A stretch of DNA of 57,836 bases from CBDDRG01 sp051306415 (GCA_051306415.1 JBPPNE010000074.1:1-57836), one strand, 5' to 3'. Shown: positions 9,635 through 18,517, counted from the first letter of the stretch. Notes: a model not told the origin generated them from the sequence alone. A program made the numbers and translations.

Positions 9635-10656
9635 TCGTTCTCCATCACGGCTGTGTATTTGCCTTGCGCAGCCGCGCTATTTAATCGCGCTCGCTTGTAT
9701 AACCCTTGCTGCGCAATCGACTTGTTCGCGGCCTCGCCGCGCCAAGCCTGGAGCACGGATGCCTGCAACGCGCGCCCGTATGAAAAGCTCAAGACCCAAG
9801 GTTGCTTCTCGACAGCGGCGTTCAAGGCATGGAGGTTGGCAGTGGCCGTTGCCTCGCCCTGACCACCGGAAAGGAAGTTGATCCCGGGCACCGCTGCTGG
9901 CACCGTGCGCCGCAGGCAGATAAGCGTTGCTTGCGCCACCTGTTGCGGCGTAGCGGGCTCCGGGCATGCGCGACCAGGCTCGACCATATTGGGTTTCAAA
10001 ATCATGTGCTCCAGCGTAACGCGTTGCCGGTGCAGCGCGTGAAATACCGCATGCAGGACTTCCTCCGTGACGCGTGCGGAAGTCGCCAGCGTGTGATCGC
10101 CGTCCATTAATACCTCGGGCTCCACGATAGGCACCAACTCTTGTTCCTGGCAAATGGCCGCATAACGCGCCAGCGTATATGCATTGCTTGCAATCGCCTG
10201 CGGCGTCGGGATATCCGCACCGACATGAATGACCGCGCGCCATTTGGCGAAACGCGCGCCCAGTTGCTTATACTCGCTTAGCCGCTGCGCCAGACCATCC
10301 AAGCCTTGCGTCACTGTCTCTCCGGGAAAGTTAGGCATCGGCACCGTGCCTTTATCCACCTTGATGCCGGGCACTATGCCCTGCGCTTGCAGTAACTTTA
10401 CTAGCGGAACGCCTGCGACACTTTTCTGTATAAGGGTCTCCTCGAACAGGATGACGCCGCTAATAAAACCATCCAGGCCGGGCGTGGAAAATAACAGCTC
10501 ACGGTAATCACGCCGGGTTTCCTCGGAGCTTGCTACATTCACCGCCTTGAACCGCTTTTCAATGGTGCCCACGCTCTCATCGGCCGCCAGAATTCCTTTA
10601 CCCGGCGCCGTTAGCTCGGCTACCGTCTTTGCTAACGCTTGTATGGATATCGACAT
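9631..10656 (-). CDS. fructose-bisphosphate aldolase class I
   Basis: Reversible cleavage of fructose-1,6-bisphosphate to dihydroxyacetone phosphate and glyceraldehyde-3-phosphate through a lysine Schiff base. Motifs: GKGILAADES near the N-terminus, RELLFSTPG, GIKVDKGT, VPIVEPEVL and the Schiff-base stretch MILKPNMV; GINFLSGGQ near the C-terminus binds phosphate. The ATG at 10656 is chosen because GAGGTAGG lies just upstream; an extension to 10755 would overlap the upstream phosphatase gene and adds no family sequence. The product is 341 residues, normal for class I enzymes. An N-terminal fragment of a second, divergent aldolase is fused to another gene at 26463-27140. Confidence 0.93.
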   Translation of the reverse strand: MSISIQALAKTVAELTAPGKGILAADESVGTIEKRFKAVNVASSEETRRDYRELLFSTPGLDGFISGVILFEETLIQKSVAGVPLVKLLQAQGIVPGIKVDKGTVPMPNFPGETVTQGLDGLAQRLSEYKQLGARFAKWRAVIHVGADIPTPQAIASNAYTLARYAAICQEQELVPIVEPEVLMDGDHTLATSARVTEEVLHAVFHALHRQRVTLEHMILKPNMVEPGRACPEPATPQQVAQATLICLRRTVPAAVPGINFLSGGQGEATATANLHALNAAVEKQPWVLSFSYGRALQASVLQAWRGEAANKSIAQQGLYKRARLNSAAAQGKYTAVMENE

Positions 10657-10702
10657 AAAACCTACCTCAGTTATCAGCGATCCGATAGTTTGAGCCGCAG
10701 TG

Positions 10703-11299
10703 CTATGTGCGGCGTGTATCGTTGAGCAGATGGATGACTGGCTCGTCCAAGTCATGATCGTACCCCAGAATACTCACGGAGGCCGTCGCAAGGTACAGGC
10801 GACGCGCTTCGAACGCAGGCAGCGCGATCCAGCGCGCAATGAGGATGCGTAATATGTGACTGTGCGCGAAGATCAGCACATCGCTTTCCAGCGCACGGAT
10901 CCGAGCAATGACACGTTCCGCGCGCGTAGCCACCTCCGCCAATGTTTCCCCGCTCGGGCAACCGTCTTCGAACAGACGCCAGCCGGGGTGCTCGGCCTGA
11001 ATATCGACAGTACGCATACCCTCGTAATCACCGTAATCCCATTCCATCAGATCAGGATCGATCTCTGCCGAGTCACCGAAACCCGCCAACTCGCCAGTCC
11101 GTTGTGCCCGTCGTAGCGGGCTGGTGAATACGTTGGCAAAACTCAAACCTTGCAAGCGCGCTCTCAATTCCTGCGCGGCGTGCTCGCCCCGTTCGGTAAG
11201 CTCAATGTCGGTACGACCGGTGTGCTGTCCGCTGATCGACCAAGCGGTCTCACCATGCCGAACCAGATAGACTTTGGGTAATACGTTACTCTTGTGCAT
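10703..11299 (-). CDS. histidine phosphatase (phosphoglycerate-mutase-like)
   Basis: This 198-residue protein starts with the catalytic VRHGETAW motif (phosphohistidine) and has TSPLRRAQRTG, the MEWDYGDYEG stretch and FAHSHILRILIARW near the C-terminus, all typical of the histidine phosphatase superfamily (GpmB, CobC and PhoE relatives). It could be a phosphoglycerate mutase feeding pyruvate kinase or a sugar-phosphate phosphatase; the sequence alone does not decide. Its ATG overlaps the atpG stop (TAATG), so it is translated from the ATPase operon message. Confidence 0.8.
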   Translation of the reverse strand: MHKSNVLPKVYLVRHGETAWSISGQHTGRTDIELTERGEHAAQELRARLQGLSFANVFTSPLRRAQRTGELAGFGDSAEIDPDLMEWDYGDYEGMRTVDIQAEHPGWRLFEDGCPSGETLAEVATRAERVIARIRALESDVLIFAHSHILRILIARWIALPAFEARRLYLATASVSILGYDHDLDEPVIHLLNDTRRT

Positions 11300-12189
11300 T
11301 ATTTCTCCTCTACACTCAGTGCTTCGAAGCCGGAGACGACGTCGAATAATTCCTCGTCAATATCGCTCTGACGCAGGCGATGAAACGTTCGGTTCAGGGT
11401 TTCCAGCAATTCGTCGATGTTTTTTTCGGCACGTTGCATCGCAGCCAGGCGGCTGGCGTTTTCGCTTGCCAGGGATTCGGCACATGCCCTGAAAAGTGAA
11501 ACGAAAAGATATTCGCGAAGCAGGGCACGCAACGTCTGCACCCCGCTATTCATGACCTCGGGCAAATTCCGGGTCGGCCAGCGGATGGCAATCAGATCGC
11601 GCCGCCACATTTCATCCAGCGGCAACAATCGTTGGCTCACGGGAGTATAGATCGCGCCAGACTCGGGACGGTTATGAAAAAGGTAAACCTGCGTGATCGC
11701 GCCCTGTTCACGCTGGGCTTCCATCTCGATCAGAATCTGCCCAATCAGAGGGGTAATGGCGTTGATTGAGTTCGGCAGGACAAAGCCTTCCCCCAGTTGT
11801 AGATCGGACTCCGCCAGGCGCGATTGAATGCGTTCACCGACCGCCCAGACTGTTTTTTGACCTGGCAGATTGTCCAGCGTCTGCACCACAAAGTCCGCCA
11901 TGACCTCATTGAATTGCCCAACCAGCCCCTGGTCAGATCCAAACACGATGGCACCTATCGCCCCGGTTTCCTTTTGCGGCGCTGGCGTCAAGGCATTCGC
12001 GGTTTCCCCTTGCCAGAAACTCGCGGCCAGGCCCAGTTGCACGGTCCGATAATAATCATCCAGCGCGCGCACCGCGTTCTCGTATTGCCCGATGTTCGAC
12101 GCGGCCAAGGCCTTCATCGTGCGCACCACGGATTCGAGATCGCCGGCCGTGGCGATCTTGCGGCGCAGGCTGGCCGTGGTGTTGCTCAT
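11299..12189 (-). CDS. atpG: N-type ATPase F1 subunit gamma
   Basis: This 296-residue central-shaft subunit has the family N-terminus (LRRKIATAGDLESVVRTMKALAASNI) and a C-terminal coiled-coil (LLETLNRTFHRLRQSDIDEELFDVVSG). The sequence is divergent from housekeeping gamma, as expected for N-ATPases. In the usual N-ATPase order atpG directly follows atpA. Here it is separated from atpA by a baeRF-like gene and a hibernation-factor gene, about 1.5 kb. Confidence 0.9.
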   Translation of the reverse strand: MSNTTASLRRKIATAGDLESVVRTMKALAASNIGQYENAVRALDDYYRTVQLGLAASFWQGETANALTPAPQKETGAIGAIVFGSDQGLVGQFNEVMADFVVQTLDNLPGQKTVWAVGERIQSRLAESDLQLGEGFVLPNSINAITPLIGQILIEMEAQREQGAITQVYLFHNRPESGAIYTPVSQRLLPLDEMWRRDLIAIRWPTRNLPEVMNSGVQTLRALLREYLFVSLFRACAESLASENASRLAAMQRAEKNIDELLETLNRTFHRLRQSDIDEELFDVVSGFEALSVEEK

Positions 12190-12228
12190 GACTGCTCCGA
12201 GGGGTTTCGCCCAGTCGTCCGTCGCACT

Positions 12229-12540
12229 TTATCGTTCCGCGCGTTCCAGCGTGCTTTCGATCATTCGCGCCAATTTATCGGCTGCGCCGTCGACGGCCTG
12301 ATCCAAATTCGCCGTCGTGTGGGTAACCGCCATGGGCTGGCGGCCTTCGAGGCGGGCTTCCATCATGCAGCGCTTGTCGTGTTGGCCGCTCTTGTCGGCG
12401 TTCTCGTCGCTCAGGTGCAGCTCCACACGCGTGATGTGATCGCTGAATCGACTCAGGGCATGCTCCACTTTGTCGCGCAGTGGTGCCGCCATCGTCTCAT
12501 CGATTTTGATGTTGCGGTCGGTGTTGATCTGGATTTGCAT
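12229..12540 (-). CDS. ribosome hibernation factor (HPF/YfiA domain, short form)
   Basis: This 103-residue protein matches the HPF/RaiA fold: MQIQINTDRNIKIDE at the start, LSRFSDHITRVELHLSDEN in the middle and a C-terminal helix (AVDGAADKLARMIESTLER). Such proteins bind the small ribosomal subunit at the mRNA/tRNA sites and idle ribosomes during starvation. It lacks the C-terminal dimerisation domain of long HPF. An AAGGAG lies eight bases before the ATG. Its position inside an ATPase operon, next to a baeRF-like gene, suggests coordinated ribosome protection under energy stress (inference). Confidence 0.87.
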   Translation of the reverse strand: MQIQINTDRNIKIDETMAAPLRDKVEHALSRFSDHITRVELHLSDENADKSGQHDKRCMMEARLEGRQPMAVTHTTANLDQAVDGAADKLARMIESTLERAER

Positions 12541-12577
12541 GGTTTGCTCCTTTGATTGAGTTGAATTGACGATCGGC

Positions 12578-13732
12578 TCAGAACCGGAAGTCCGCCGCTA
12601 CGCCGGTCTGCGTTGGCATGCGCTGAGATGGCATGACCACAACCCGGCCACCTGCCTTGGCGACCATCTCGCCCAGGTCGTCGAGCAGGTCATCGACTTC
12701 CGGGTGGCTCAGGCCAGCGAATTCGATCCGGCCTGTTGTGCTGTCCAACCGGCCGGCCAGTTGGCGGTCGGCCTCGATCAGCAGCGTTGCGACTCGTCCA
12801 TGGACTGCCGCTTCGGCCACCTGGGCCAGATCGTCGCTGCCCAGTTGCTTCGCCCTGGCTTGTTCGAATTCCTCGACCAGCGTGGTCAGTCGCGCCTGAT
12901 ACTCGGGTTCTATGGTCTGCCAGGCGAGCACCCGAAGCTCATCGAGCGGCAGCGCTGCAGTGTTGAGCGTGATGCCATCGGCCACCAGAAACGGGTTGTG
13001 GCTGACCGCGTGAAAGAGGTGATGATGCTCGGGCAAAGCGGCCAGGATCAGCGGCAAACCCGAGGGGTTGGAATGCTGTTCCAGCACCGCACGGTCGACG
13101 GCACGGAAGAATTTTTCGGCGTCCAGGTCTACTTCGTCCTTTTTACCGCCTGTGCTGTGATGCATGGGCTGGCGTCCCTGGCCGACGCCGCCATGGGAGC
13201 TTACTTTTTGCTGCGGCTCGGTCAACTCCCCGCCTAGGGCGTCCTCGATGGTGCGAGGCACGCCTGGCGCCAGTTCGATCTCGTCAAGCGCATCGCGGTT
13301 GCCCTCGAAAAGTCGAATGTGATGGCGGGACAATTCAAGAACCTGGTAGCGATCAGCCGATTGCAAAATACGCCGCAAGGGCTTGGTATGAAAGCTGTCG
13401 GCGACGACGACCAGTTCGTCGACCGGCCGTTGTAGCAGGAACACGCGCAACAGGCCCGATCCGCTCAGCACGGCAAGTCCATCCAGCGTATGTTCCCAGA
13501 AGGCTCGATCCCGAGCGAACGCTTCAAACGGTTCCAGAAGCGGTTGGGCCTCGGCGGGCGAATGCTTCTCCAGCAGCGATGCCGCCAACTGCTTTACCAG
13601 ATTGCCGAAGCGGATGGGATCCTGCTGGTTGTCCGGATGGTGTCGGTGCGTCGGCTGGTAGAGCGAGAGACAAGGCGGTTGTTGAGCCGATACCAATTCG
13701 GCCAGCGATTCGGGGGTGAGCAGATTCATCAT
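12578..13732 (-). CDS. baeRF-like protein (bacterial relative of archaeo-eukaryotic release factor 1)
   Basis: This 384-residue soluble protein has features of the bacterial aeRF1-like families: an N-terminal CLSLYQPTHRH segment, a region with TLDGLAVLSGSGLLRVFLLQRPVDELVVVADSFHTKPLLR-like order, YQVLELSRHHIRLFEGN, and a C-terminal Rossmann-like half with GLPLILAALPEHHHLF. Such proteins are proposed to act in ribosome rescue or translation control. Assignment to a particular baeRF family is uncertain. Its start overlaps the atpA stop (ATGATG), so it is coupled to atpA, and a hibernation factor follows directly. Confidence 0.55.
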   Translation of the reverse strand: MMNLLTPESLAELVSAQQPPCLSLYQPTHRHHPDNQQDPIRFGNLVKQLAASLLEKHSPAEAQPLLEPFEAFARDRAFWEHTLDGLAVLSGSGLLRVFLLQRPVDELVVVADSFHTKPLRRILQSADRYQVLELSRHHIRLFEGNRDALDEIELAPGVPRTIEDALGGELTEPQQKVSSHGGVGQGRQPMHHSTGGKKDEVDLDAEKFFRAVDRAVLEQHSNPSGLPLILAALPEHHHLFHAVSHNPFLVADGITLNTAALPLDELRVLAWQTIEPEYQARLTTLVEEFEQARAKQLGSDDLAQVAEAAVHGRVATLLIEADRQLAGRLDSTTGRIEFAGLSHPEVDDLLDDLGEMVAKAGGRVVVMPSQRMPTQTGVAADFRF

Positions 13733-15381
13733 GACTTCCTCTTGGGTGTTGCGTCAGACTTGGGTTGAAGCTGATCTTCATCCGGTTCGACGTCGGGTTC
13801 GGGTTCGGCTGTCGTTTCAGCCTTCTGTTCAGGTGCGAGCTTGGGGGCAGCTTTGGACAGGAAGTCTTCGAGCGCAGCGCGGCCAATCTCGACGATGCTT
13901 GCGCGGTCTTCGTCGCTCAATTTGTCGGCGGTATCAAATCGCGCGGTCACCTCATCCGGGATGTCCACCGCCGCCTCGCGCACGGCATTTTCGGCATCGG
14001 TCATCTGGTCAAGCGGCACGCCGTCAAACAGCTCCGCTGTCAGCGCCAGCAGCACGGCAATTTGCGCGGGTACGGAAACTGGGGAAAATTCCGGCTGCTT
14101 GAGGCAGGCGCGGATGCGCCGCCCGTGTTCGATGATCTTGCGGGTGTCTTCGTCCAGCCGGGCGCCGAAGCGGGAAAAGGTTTCGAGTTCCTCAAACTGG
14201 GCGTAGGCGAGCTTGAGGTCGCCCGCCACGGCACGGTAGGCGGCGCGCTGCGCCTTGCCGCCGACGCGCGAGACGGATTTTCCGACATCGACCGCGGGCA
14301 GCACGCCCAGTTCGAACAGTGACGGCGACAGATAGATCTGCCCATCGGTGATGGAAATCAGGTTGGTCGGAATGTAGGCGGAAATATCCTGCGCCTCGGT
14401 TTCGATAATGGGCAGTGCCGTCAGCGATCCGCCGCCGAGTTCCGGGCGCAAGTGCGTTGCGCGCTCCAGCAGCCGCGAGTGGATGTAAAAAATGTCGCCG
14501 GGAAATGCTTCGCGACCGGGCGGACGCCGCAGCAGCAAGGACAACTCGCGGTAGGCACGCGCATGATGGGTGAGGTCGTCATACACAATCAGCACGTCAC
14601 GACCCTGCTCCATGAAATGCTCCGCGATGCTGGTCGCGGCGTAAGGCGCGATATAGGCGAGGCCGGGCGGATCGTTGCCTTCGGTGACGACCACGATGGT
14701 GTATTCCAACGCGCCATTTTCGCGCAGGGCGGCGATCACCTTGGCCACGCCGGAGGCGCGCTGGCCAATGGCGCAATACACGCACAGCACATTCTGGTCG
14801 CGTTGATTGAGTATCGTGTCGAGCGCGATCGCGGTCTTGCCGGTTTGTCGGTCGCCCAGAATCAACTCGCGCTGGCCGCGCCCAACGGGAATGAGCGCAT
14901 CGATGACCTTGATGCCGGTTTGCAGCGGTACGGCGACAGGAGCTCGGTCCATGATAGGCGGAGCGGGGCGCTCGACGGGCAGACGTGTGCTGGAAACCAC
15001 CGAACCCTTGCCGTCCAGTGGACGCCCCATGGGGTTGATGATTCGTCCGATCAACCCGTCACCCACCGGAACGTCCACCACGTGGCCCGTGCGGGCGACT
15101 TCATCGCCCGCATGCAAATGCCAGTAGTCGCCCAACAGAACGACGCCGATTTCGTCTTCGTCGACGTTGAATGCGATGCCATACATATCGCCGGGAAACT
15201 TCAGCACCTCCTCAAACCCCACGCCGGGGAGGCCGGAGACTTTTGCGATGCCGGTGGCAATGCTGGTGATCGTGCCGACTTCCCGTGGCCTCAGTTGCGG
15301 CGTGTATGCTTCCCGCACCTGGCCTATTCCGGCAATCGCGCTATCGAAAACATTCTGAAGGCTCTCGGGTTCCATGGTCAT
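13729..15381 (-). CDS. atpA: N-type ATPase F1 subunit alpha
   Basis: This 550-residue subunit has the P-loop GDRQTGKTAIA, YVPTNLISITDGQIYL-like catalytic-interface sequence (here AYIPTNLISITDGQIYL) and the SRVGGKAQ motif. It forms the alternating hexamer with beta. The last 40 or so residues (from PKLAPEQKAETT) form a Glu/Pro/Lys-rich tail not typical of housekeeping alpha subunits. The start overlaps the atpF stop by four bases. The operon order D-C-Q-R-B-E-F-A marks it as an N-ATPase rather than the housekeeping enzyme. Confidence 0.96.
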   Translation of the reverse strand: MTMEPESLQNVFDSAIAGIGQVREAYTPQLRPREVGTITSIATGIAKVSGLPGVGFEEVLKFPGDMYGIAFNVDEDEIGVVLLGDYWHLHAGDEVARTGHVVDVPVGDGLIGRIINPMGRPLDGKGSVVSSTRLPVERPAPPIMDRAPVAVPLQTGIKVIDALIPVGRGQRELILGDRQTGKTAIALDTILNQRDQNVLCVYCAIGQRASGVAKVIAALRENGALEYTIVVVTEGNDPPGLAYIAPYAATSIAEHFMEQGRDVLIVYDDLTHHARAYRELSLLLRRPPGREAFPGDIFYIHSRLLERATHLRPELGGGSLTALPIIETEAQDISAYIPTNLISITDGQIYLSPSLFELGVLPAVDVGKSVSRVGGKAQRAAYRAVAGDLKLAYAQFEELETFSRFGARLDEDTRKIIEHGRRIRACLKQPEFSPVSVPAQIAVLLALTAELFDGVPLDQMTDAENAVREAAVDIPDEVTARFDTADKLSDEDRASIVEIGRAALEDFLSKAAPKLAPEQKAETTAEPEPDVEPDEDQLQPKSDATPKRKS

Positions 15382-16475
15382 TGATTTTTTGTTACCGGCT
15401 TAACTTCGGCTTCTGGTTCGGGCTCTACTTCAGGTTTAGATTTAACTTCAGGTTTCGGCTCGACTTTGGATGCAGGTTTAGCTTCGTCTACAGATTCAGG
15501 ATCAGCTTTATCTTCTGACTTAGGCTTCACTGTGCTTTCAGATTCGGCTTTGATGGGTTTATGAGTCTTTTCCCGAATGTCGTGCTCTGCCTGCTCCCAA
15601 TCCTCGGCGGCATGGCCGGTCTTGCGGCCATGCTCCTCGTAGATCTCGTAGGCTCGTTTCCCGATCCGCTGTGTCAATTCTGACGGTTTCTTTGCCTGTG
15701 CCTGGGCTTCAACCTTCTCCTTCTCTTTCAGCAGTTCGGCTACGCCATTTTCCAGCGACGTCAGGTAATCCGCGATGCTCCACGCCACTTTTTGTCCATT
15801 CGCCGTGAGCTCAATGCCGCTGATCAGTTCCGGCGCGGTCTCGAAGCGTATCTTGATTTCAGCCGAAAAGGTTTGGTTGAGCGTCTGCTGTATCGCTGTG
15901 CGCTGCGCTTCGGGCAGGTCAAAGGCGCTACGCACCAGCGCGGGTTCCGATGCTGTCTTGAGCGACTCGCCGATGCTTTTTTTCTCCGGCTCGTCCATCT
16001 CGCTCAAGCGACGGGCGAACACATCGGCCAGGCGTTCTTCCAGGCTTGCCCCGGCGAGTTCCGTCAGCGCCTTGCGAGCGATGGCGAACACTTCCTGTTG
16101 GGCCCGGCGGCTGATGGCCTGATTCAGGTGATGGGCGTCGTTTCTCAGCGTTTCTTGCCGCTTGGCGCTCAAGGCATCGGCCGCCTGCCGTGCTTCGTCC
16201 AGGAGCCGCAGACGTTCGGCCTTCGCCTCATCCATCGCCTGACTCAAGAGGGTGGCGCGCTGCTGCTCGAATGCTTCGTTCTTGTGCTGGAATTCGTCGC
16301 GCTCCTGCTGGGCTTCGGCCTTTTTTGCGTCGGCGTCTGCGAGCTTCTTGGCGATCCGCTTCTCGCGCGCGTCGATGGCGTCGAGGATGGGCTTGTAAAG
16401 AAAGCGCTTCAGCAACCACACCAGGATGAGGAAGTTGATGACTTGCGCAGAAACGGTGAACCAATCGATCAGCAT
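15378..16475 (-). CDS. atpF: N-type ATPase subunit b with fused delta-like region
   Basis: At 365 residues this is more than twice a normal b subunit. Residues about 1-30 form the single membrane helix (SAQVINFLILVWLLKRFLYKP). A long charged coiled-coil stalk follows to about residue 150. A region around residues 195-245 (FSAEIKIRFETAPELISGIELTANG) resembles the C-terminal part of subunit delta, as known for N-ATPases, which lack a separate delta gene. The last 65 or so residues are a Lys/Glu/Pro/Val repeat-like tail ending PVTKNQ. It ends by overlapping atpA and starts two bases after atpE. Confidence 0.92.
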   Translation of the reverse strand: MLIDWFTVSAQVINFLILVWLLKRFLYKPILDAIDAREKRIAKKLADADAKKAEAQQERDEFQHKNEAFEQQRATLLSQAMDEAKAERLRLLDEARQAADALSAKRQETLRNDAHHLNQAISRRAQQEVFAIARKALTELAGASLEERLADVFARRLSEMDEPEKKSIGESLKTASEPALVRSAFDLPEAQRTAIQQTLNQTFSAEIKIRFETAPELISGIELTANGQKVAWSIADYLTSLENGVAELLKEKEKVEAQAQAKKPSELTQRIGKRAYEIYEEHGRKTGHAAEDWEQAEHDIREKTHKPIKAESESTVKPKSEDKADPESVDEAKPASKVEPKPEVKSKPEVEPEPEAEVKPVTKNQ

Positions 16476-16477
16476 GG

Positions 16478-16759
16478 CTACTTACCGGCGACTTGGGCGA
16501 TAGCCTGATTCCAGAACGGATTGGCAAAAAGGAGAATCATCGAGACCACGAAACAGTAGATGGCCGTCGACTCGATCATCGCCAGGCCGACGAACAGGGT
16601 ACGGGTGATGGTGGCGGAAGCATCAGGCTGCTGGGCCAGCGAAGTCAACGCTGTCGCGACCGCCCTCCCTTCGCCCAGTGCCGGAGCCATGGTGCCGAAA
16701 CCGGTGGTGATGCCGGCAGTGACAATCGATGCCACCGCGATGATCGTCATGCTATCCAT
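16478..16759 (-). CDS. atpE: N-type ATPase rotor subunit c
   Basis: This 93-residue two-helix proteolipid forms the rotor ring. Helix 1 has the APALGEGRAVA loop with a Glu, and helix 2 carries GLAMIESTAIYCF with the essential Glu, followed by ILLFANPFW. The ES-T-x-x-Y signature plus the second carboxylate in helix 1 is the N-ATPase pattern linked with Na+ binding, although proton coupling has also been argued for a family member. Ion specificity cannot be settled here. It lies between atpB and atpF. Confidence 0.95.
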   Translation of the reverse strand: MDSMTIIAVASIVTAGITTGFGTMAPALGEGRAVATALTSLAQQPDASATITRTLFVGLAMIESTAIYCFVVSMILLFANPFWNQAIAQVAGK

Positions 16760-16789
16760 AGTGTCTCCTTTGGTCGTTGCGTTGTGGGT

Positions 16790-17491
16790 TCATGGGTTGG
16801 GTTCTGCGACAGGCTCGGGTTCCGGCTTGCGGACGCGCGTGGCGGCCGCGATGTAGACAGTGGCCAGGATGAAGAAAATGTAGGCCTGCACCATGCCGGT
16901 GAGCAGGCCGAGCACCGTCATGACAATCGGAAAGATGAAGGGCGTGATGCTCATCAGGATGCCGATGATCATCGCCCCGCTCATCATGTTGCCAAACAGG
17001 CGGATGGCCAGGGCCAGCGTGCGCGAGATTTCGCTGATGATATTGAACGGCAGCATGATGAACGTCGGCTTCGTGTAGGAGGCGAGGTAAGCCCCCAGTC
17101 CCTTCTGTTCCATGCCGAACAGCGGCACGGCCACGAACACGCACAGGGCGAGTGCCGCCGTGGTCGAGAGCGATCCCGTCGGCGGCTGGTAGCCGGGAAT
17201 GACGGTGCAGAGGGCGGCCATGGCGACAAACAGGAAGAGCGTGCCCAGAAATCCGAGATATTTCCGCGGCTGACTCAGGCCGACCTCTTCGATTTGTTTC
17301 TCGATGGCGGTGACGACGATTTCCAGAAGGTTCTGCCAGCGGGAGCGTTCCAACTCCATGGAAAGTCTGTGGGTGATGAGCTTTGAACCGACCGCCAGCA
17401 CGAGCATCACCCCCCAGGTGAACACAATGGTGGCGTTGAGTTTAAGGAACCCGTATTCCCAGAAGATCATTTCGTCTGGACTAAGGCGCAT
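16790..17491 (-). CDS. atpB: N-type ATPase subunit a
   Basis: This 233-residue membrane protein has several transmembrane segments and the essential Arg in ALAIRLFGNMMSG, which faces the c-ring carboxylate. The FNIISEISRTLALA and MVQAYIFFILATVYIAAA segments are characteristic. The last 15 residues are a short Pro/Glu tail (RVRKPEPEPVAEPNP), echoing the tails on alpha, beta and b. The start overlaps the atpR stop by 11 bases. Confidence 0.95.
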   Translation of the reverse strand: MRLSPDEMIFWEYGFLKLNATIVFTWGVMLVLAVGSKLITHRLSMELERSRWQNLLEIVVTAIEKQIEEVGLSQPRKYLGFLGTLFLFVAMAALCTVIPGYQPPTGSLSTTAALALCVFVAVPLFGMEQKGLGAYLASYTKPTFIMLPFNIISEISRTLALAIRLFGNMMSGAMIIGILMSITPFIFPIVMTVLGLLTGMVQAYIFFILATVYIAAATRVRKPEPEPVAEPNP

Positions 17492-17795
17492 GGCGGGTCT
17501 CCGATGCCTGGCGGATTGGGTGTTCTTCCGATGGCCGGGTCAGCCGCGTCACAATGAGGCGCGCGATGACAAAACCGAGCAGACCCGCGACGAGTCTCTG
17601 CCAATTGTCCCCCAGGACAAAATAGAACCCCAGCAGTACAACACTTGTTCGAAGCAGCATGCTGCTTAGAAACCAAAGTGCCGCCCGTTCAGACGCAACA
17701 CCCTTGCGCACCGTCCACCAAAGGCCGCCGAAAAAAATAGCGCCGAGCAGCAGGCCCGCCATCCATGCCAGCGCCAGCGTCAACCATTCATTCAT
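17481..17795 (-). CDS. atpR: N-type ATPase accessory membrane subunit AtpR
   Basis: This 104-residue protein has three hydrophobic helices (LALAWMAGLLLGAIFFGGLWW; ALWFLSSMLLRTSVVLLGFYFVL; LVAGLLGFVIARLIV). Arg residues in the second and third helices are typical of AtpR, thought to interact with the c-ring during assembly. The ATG at 17795 (MNEWLTLAL) is chosen over 17873 because the extra N-terminus lacks family character; the stop of atpQ at 17788 overlaps it by eight bases. Confidence 0.85.
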   Translation of the reverse strand: MNEWLTLALAWMAGLLLGAIFFGGLWWTVRKGVASERAALWFLSSMLLRTSVVLLGFYFVLGDNWQRLVAGLLGFVIARLIVTRLTRPSEEHPIRQASETRHAP

Positions 17796-18120
17796 GCTTA
17801 TCTTCCTGTTCGTCCCGCATGGCTTTGTCTTCCCGTGTAACCCAATGCCACGCATTGAAACAGCCGATGGCAAGCCCGGCCACCAGCAGCGCCAGTGTCC
17901 AGGACCGGCCGCCCGGATAACGCTGGTCCAGCCAGATCCCGAGCGCCGCGCCGAGCAGCGTCGGAATCGCCACCGACCAGCCGATAATCCCCATCATGCC
18001 CAGGCCAAACCAGACGCCCGGCGCGGCGTTGCGCCGTGCCTTGAGCTTGCGCGCGGCCTTCGCACCGACCTCCTGACTGAGCGACGGCTTCGAGGGCTTA
18101 CTCTGGCTTTCGTCACTCAT
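17788..18120 (-). CDS. atpQ: N-type ATPase accessory subunit AtpQ (AtpI-like)
   Basis: This 110-residue protein has a charged N-terminus rich in Ser, Lys and Arg, followed by two transmembrane segments (WFGLGMMGIIGWSVAIPTLLGAALGIWLD and SWTLALLVAGLAIGCFNAWHWV). The GxWLDQRYP stretch between the helices matches the AtpI/gene-1 family of ATPase assembly factors. It overlaps atpC by eight bases and atpR by eight bases, the standard N-ATPase arrangement. Confidence 0.87.
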   Translation of the reverse strand: MSDESQSKPSKPSLSQEVGAKAARKLKARRNAAPGVWFGLGMMGIIGWSVAIPTLLGAALGIWLDQRYPGGRSWTLALLVAGLAIGCFNAWHWVTREDKAMRDEQEDKHE

Positions 18121-18517
18121 TGTGAAACGCCGCCATGCGGCGGATGAAATTGCTTTCCATTTTCACCAGCACCGATCGCACGCTTTGCTCGTGCTCGTCC
18201 AGGGTCAGAAATTCCTGCTCCACCGCATCGCGCAATTGGCCGAGGTCCGTTCCGACCAGCGCCCGGCGCACGGAAACGAGCACGTTCGGACCGGTCTTGA
18301 CCAACACCCCTTCGTCCACGGCCACGTAAACCTCACCTTCCATTTCGGTCTCGTAAACCAGGATCCCCGGCGTGAGCGCCGCCACGCAGTCCAGCCGGTG
18401 GGGCAAGAGTCCGAATGAGCCCTCGCGCGTCTCGGCGACGATGCGCGACACGCCGGTCTTCTCGGCGAAGATTTTGAAAGGCAGGAGAATCTTAAGATTC
18501 ATGCGTGCTGGTTGCAT
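18113..18517 (-). CDS. atpC: N-type ATPase F1 subunit epsilon
   Basis: This 134-residue subunit has the beta-sandwich signature MNLKILLPFKIFAEK, ETREGSFGLLPHRLDCVAALTPGIL and a C-terminal helix (EFLTLDEHEQSVRSVLVKME). It couples F1 to the rotor. I favour the ATG at 18517, which has a purine-rich GGAAGTGGAA upstream, over the ATG at 18502. It overlaps the atpD 3' end by 26 bases. Confidence 0.9.
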   Translation of the reverse strand: MQPARMNLKILLPFKIFAEKTGVSRIVAETREGSFGLLPHRLDCVAALTPGILVYETEMEGEVYVAVDEGVLVKTGPNVLVSVRRALVGTDLGQLRDAVEQEFLTLDEHEQSVRSVLVKMESNFIRRMAAFHNE

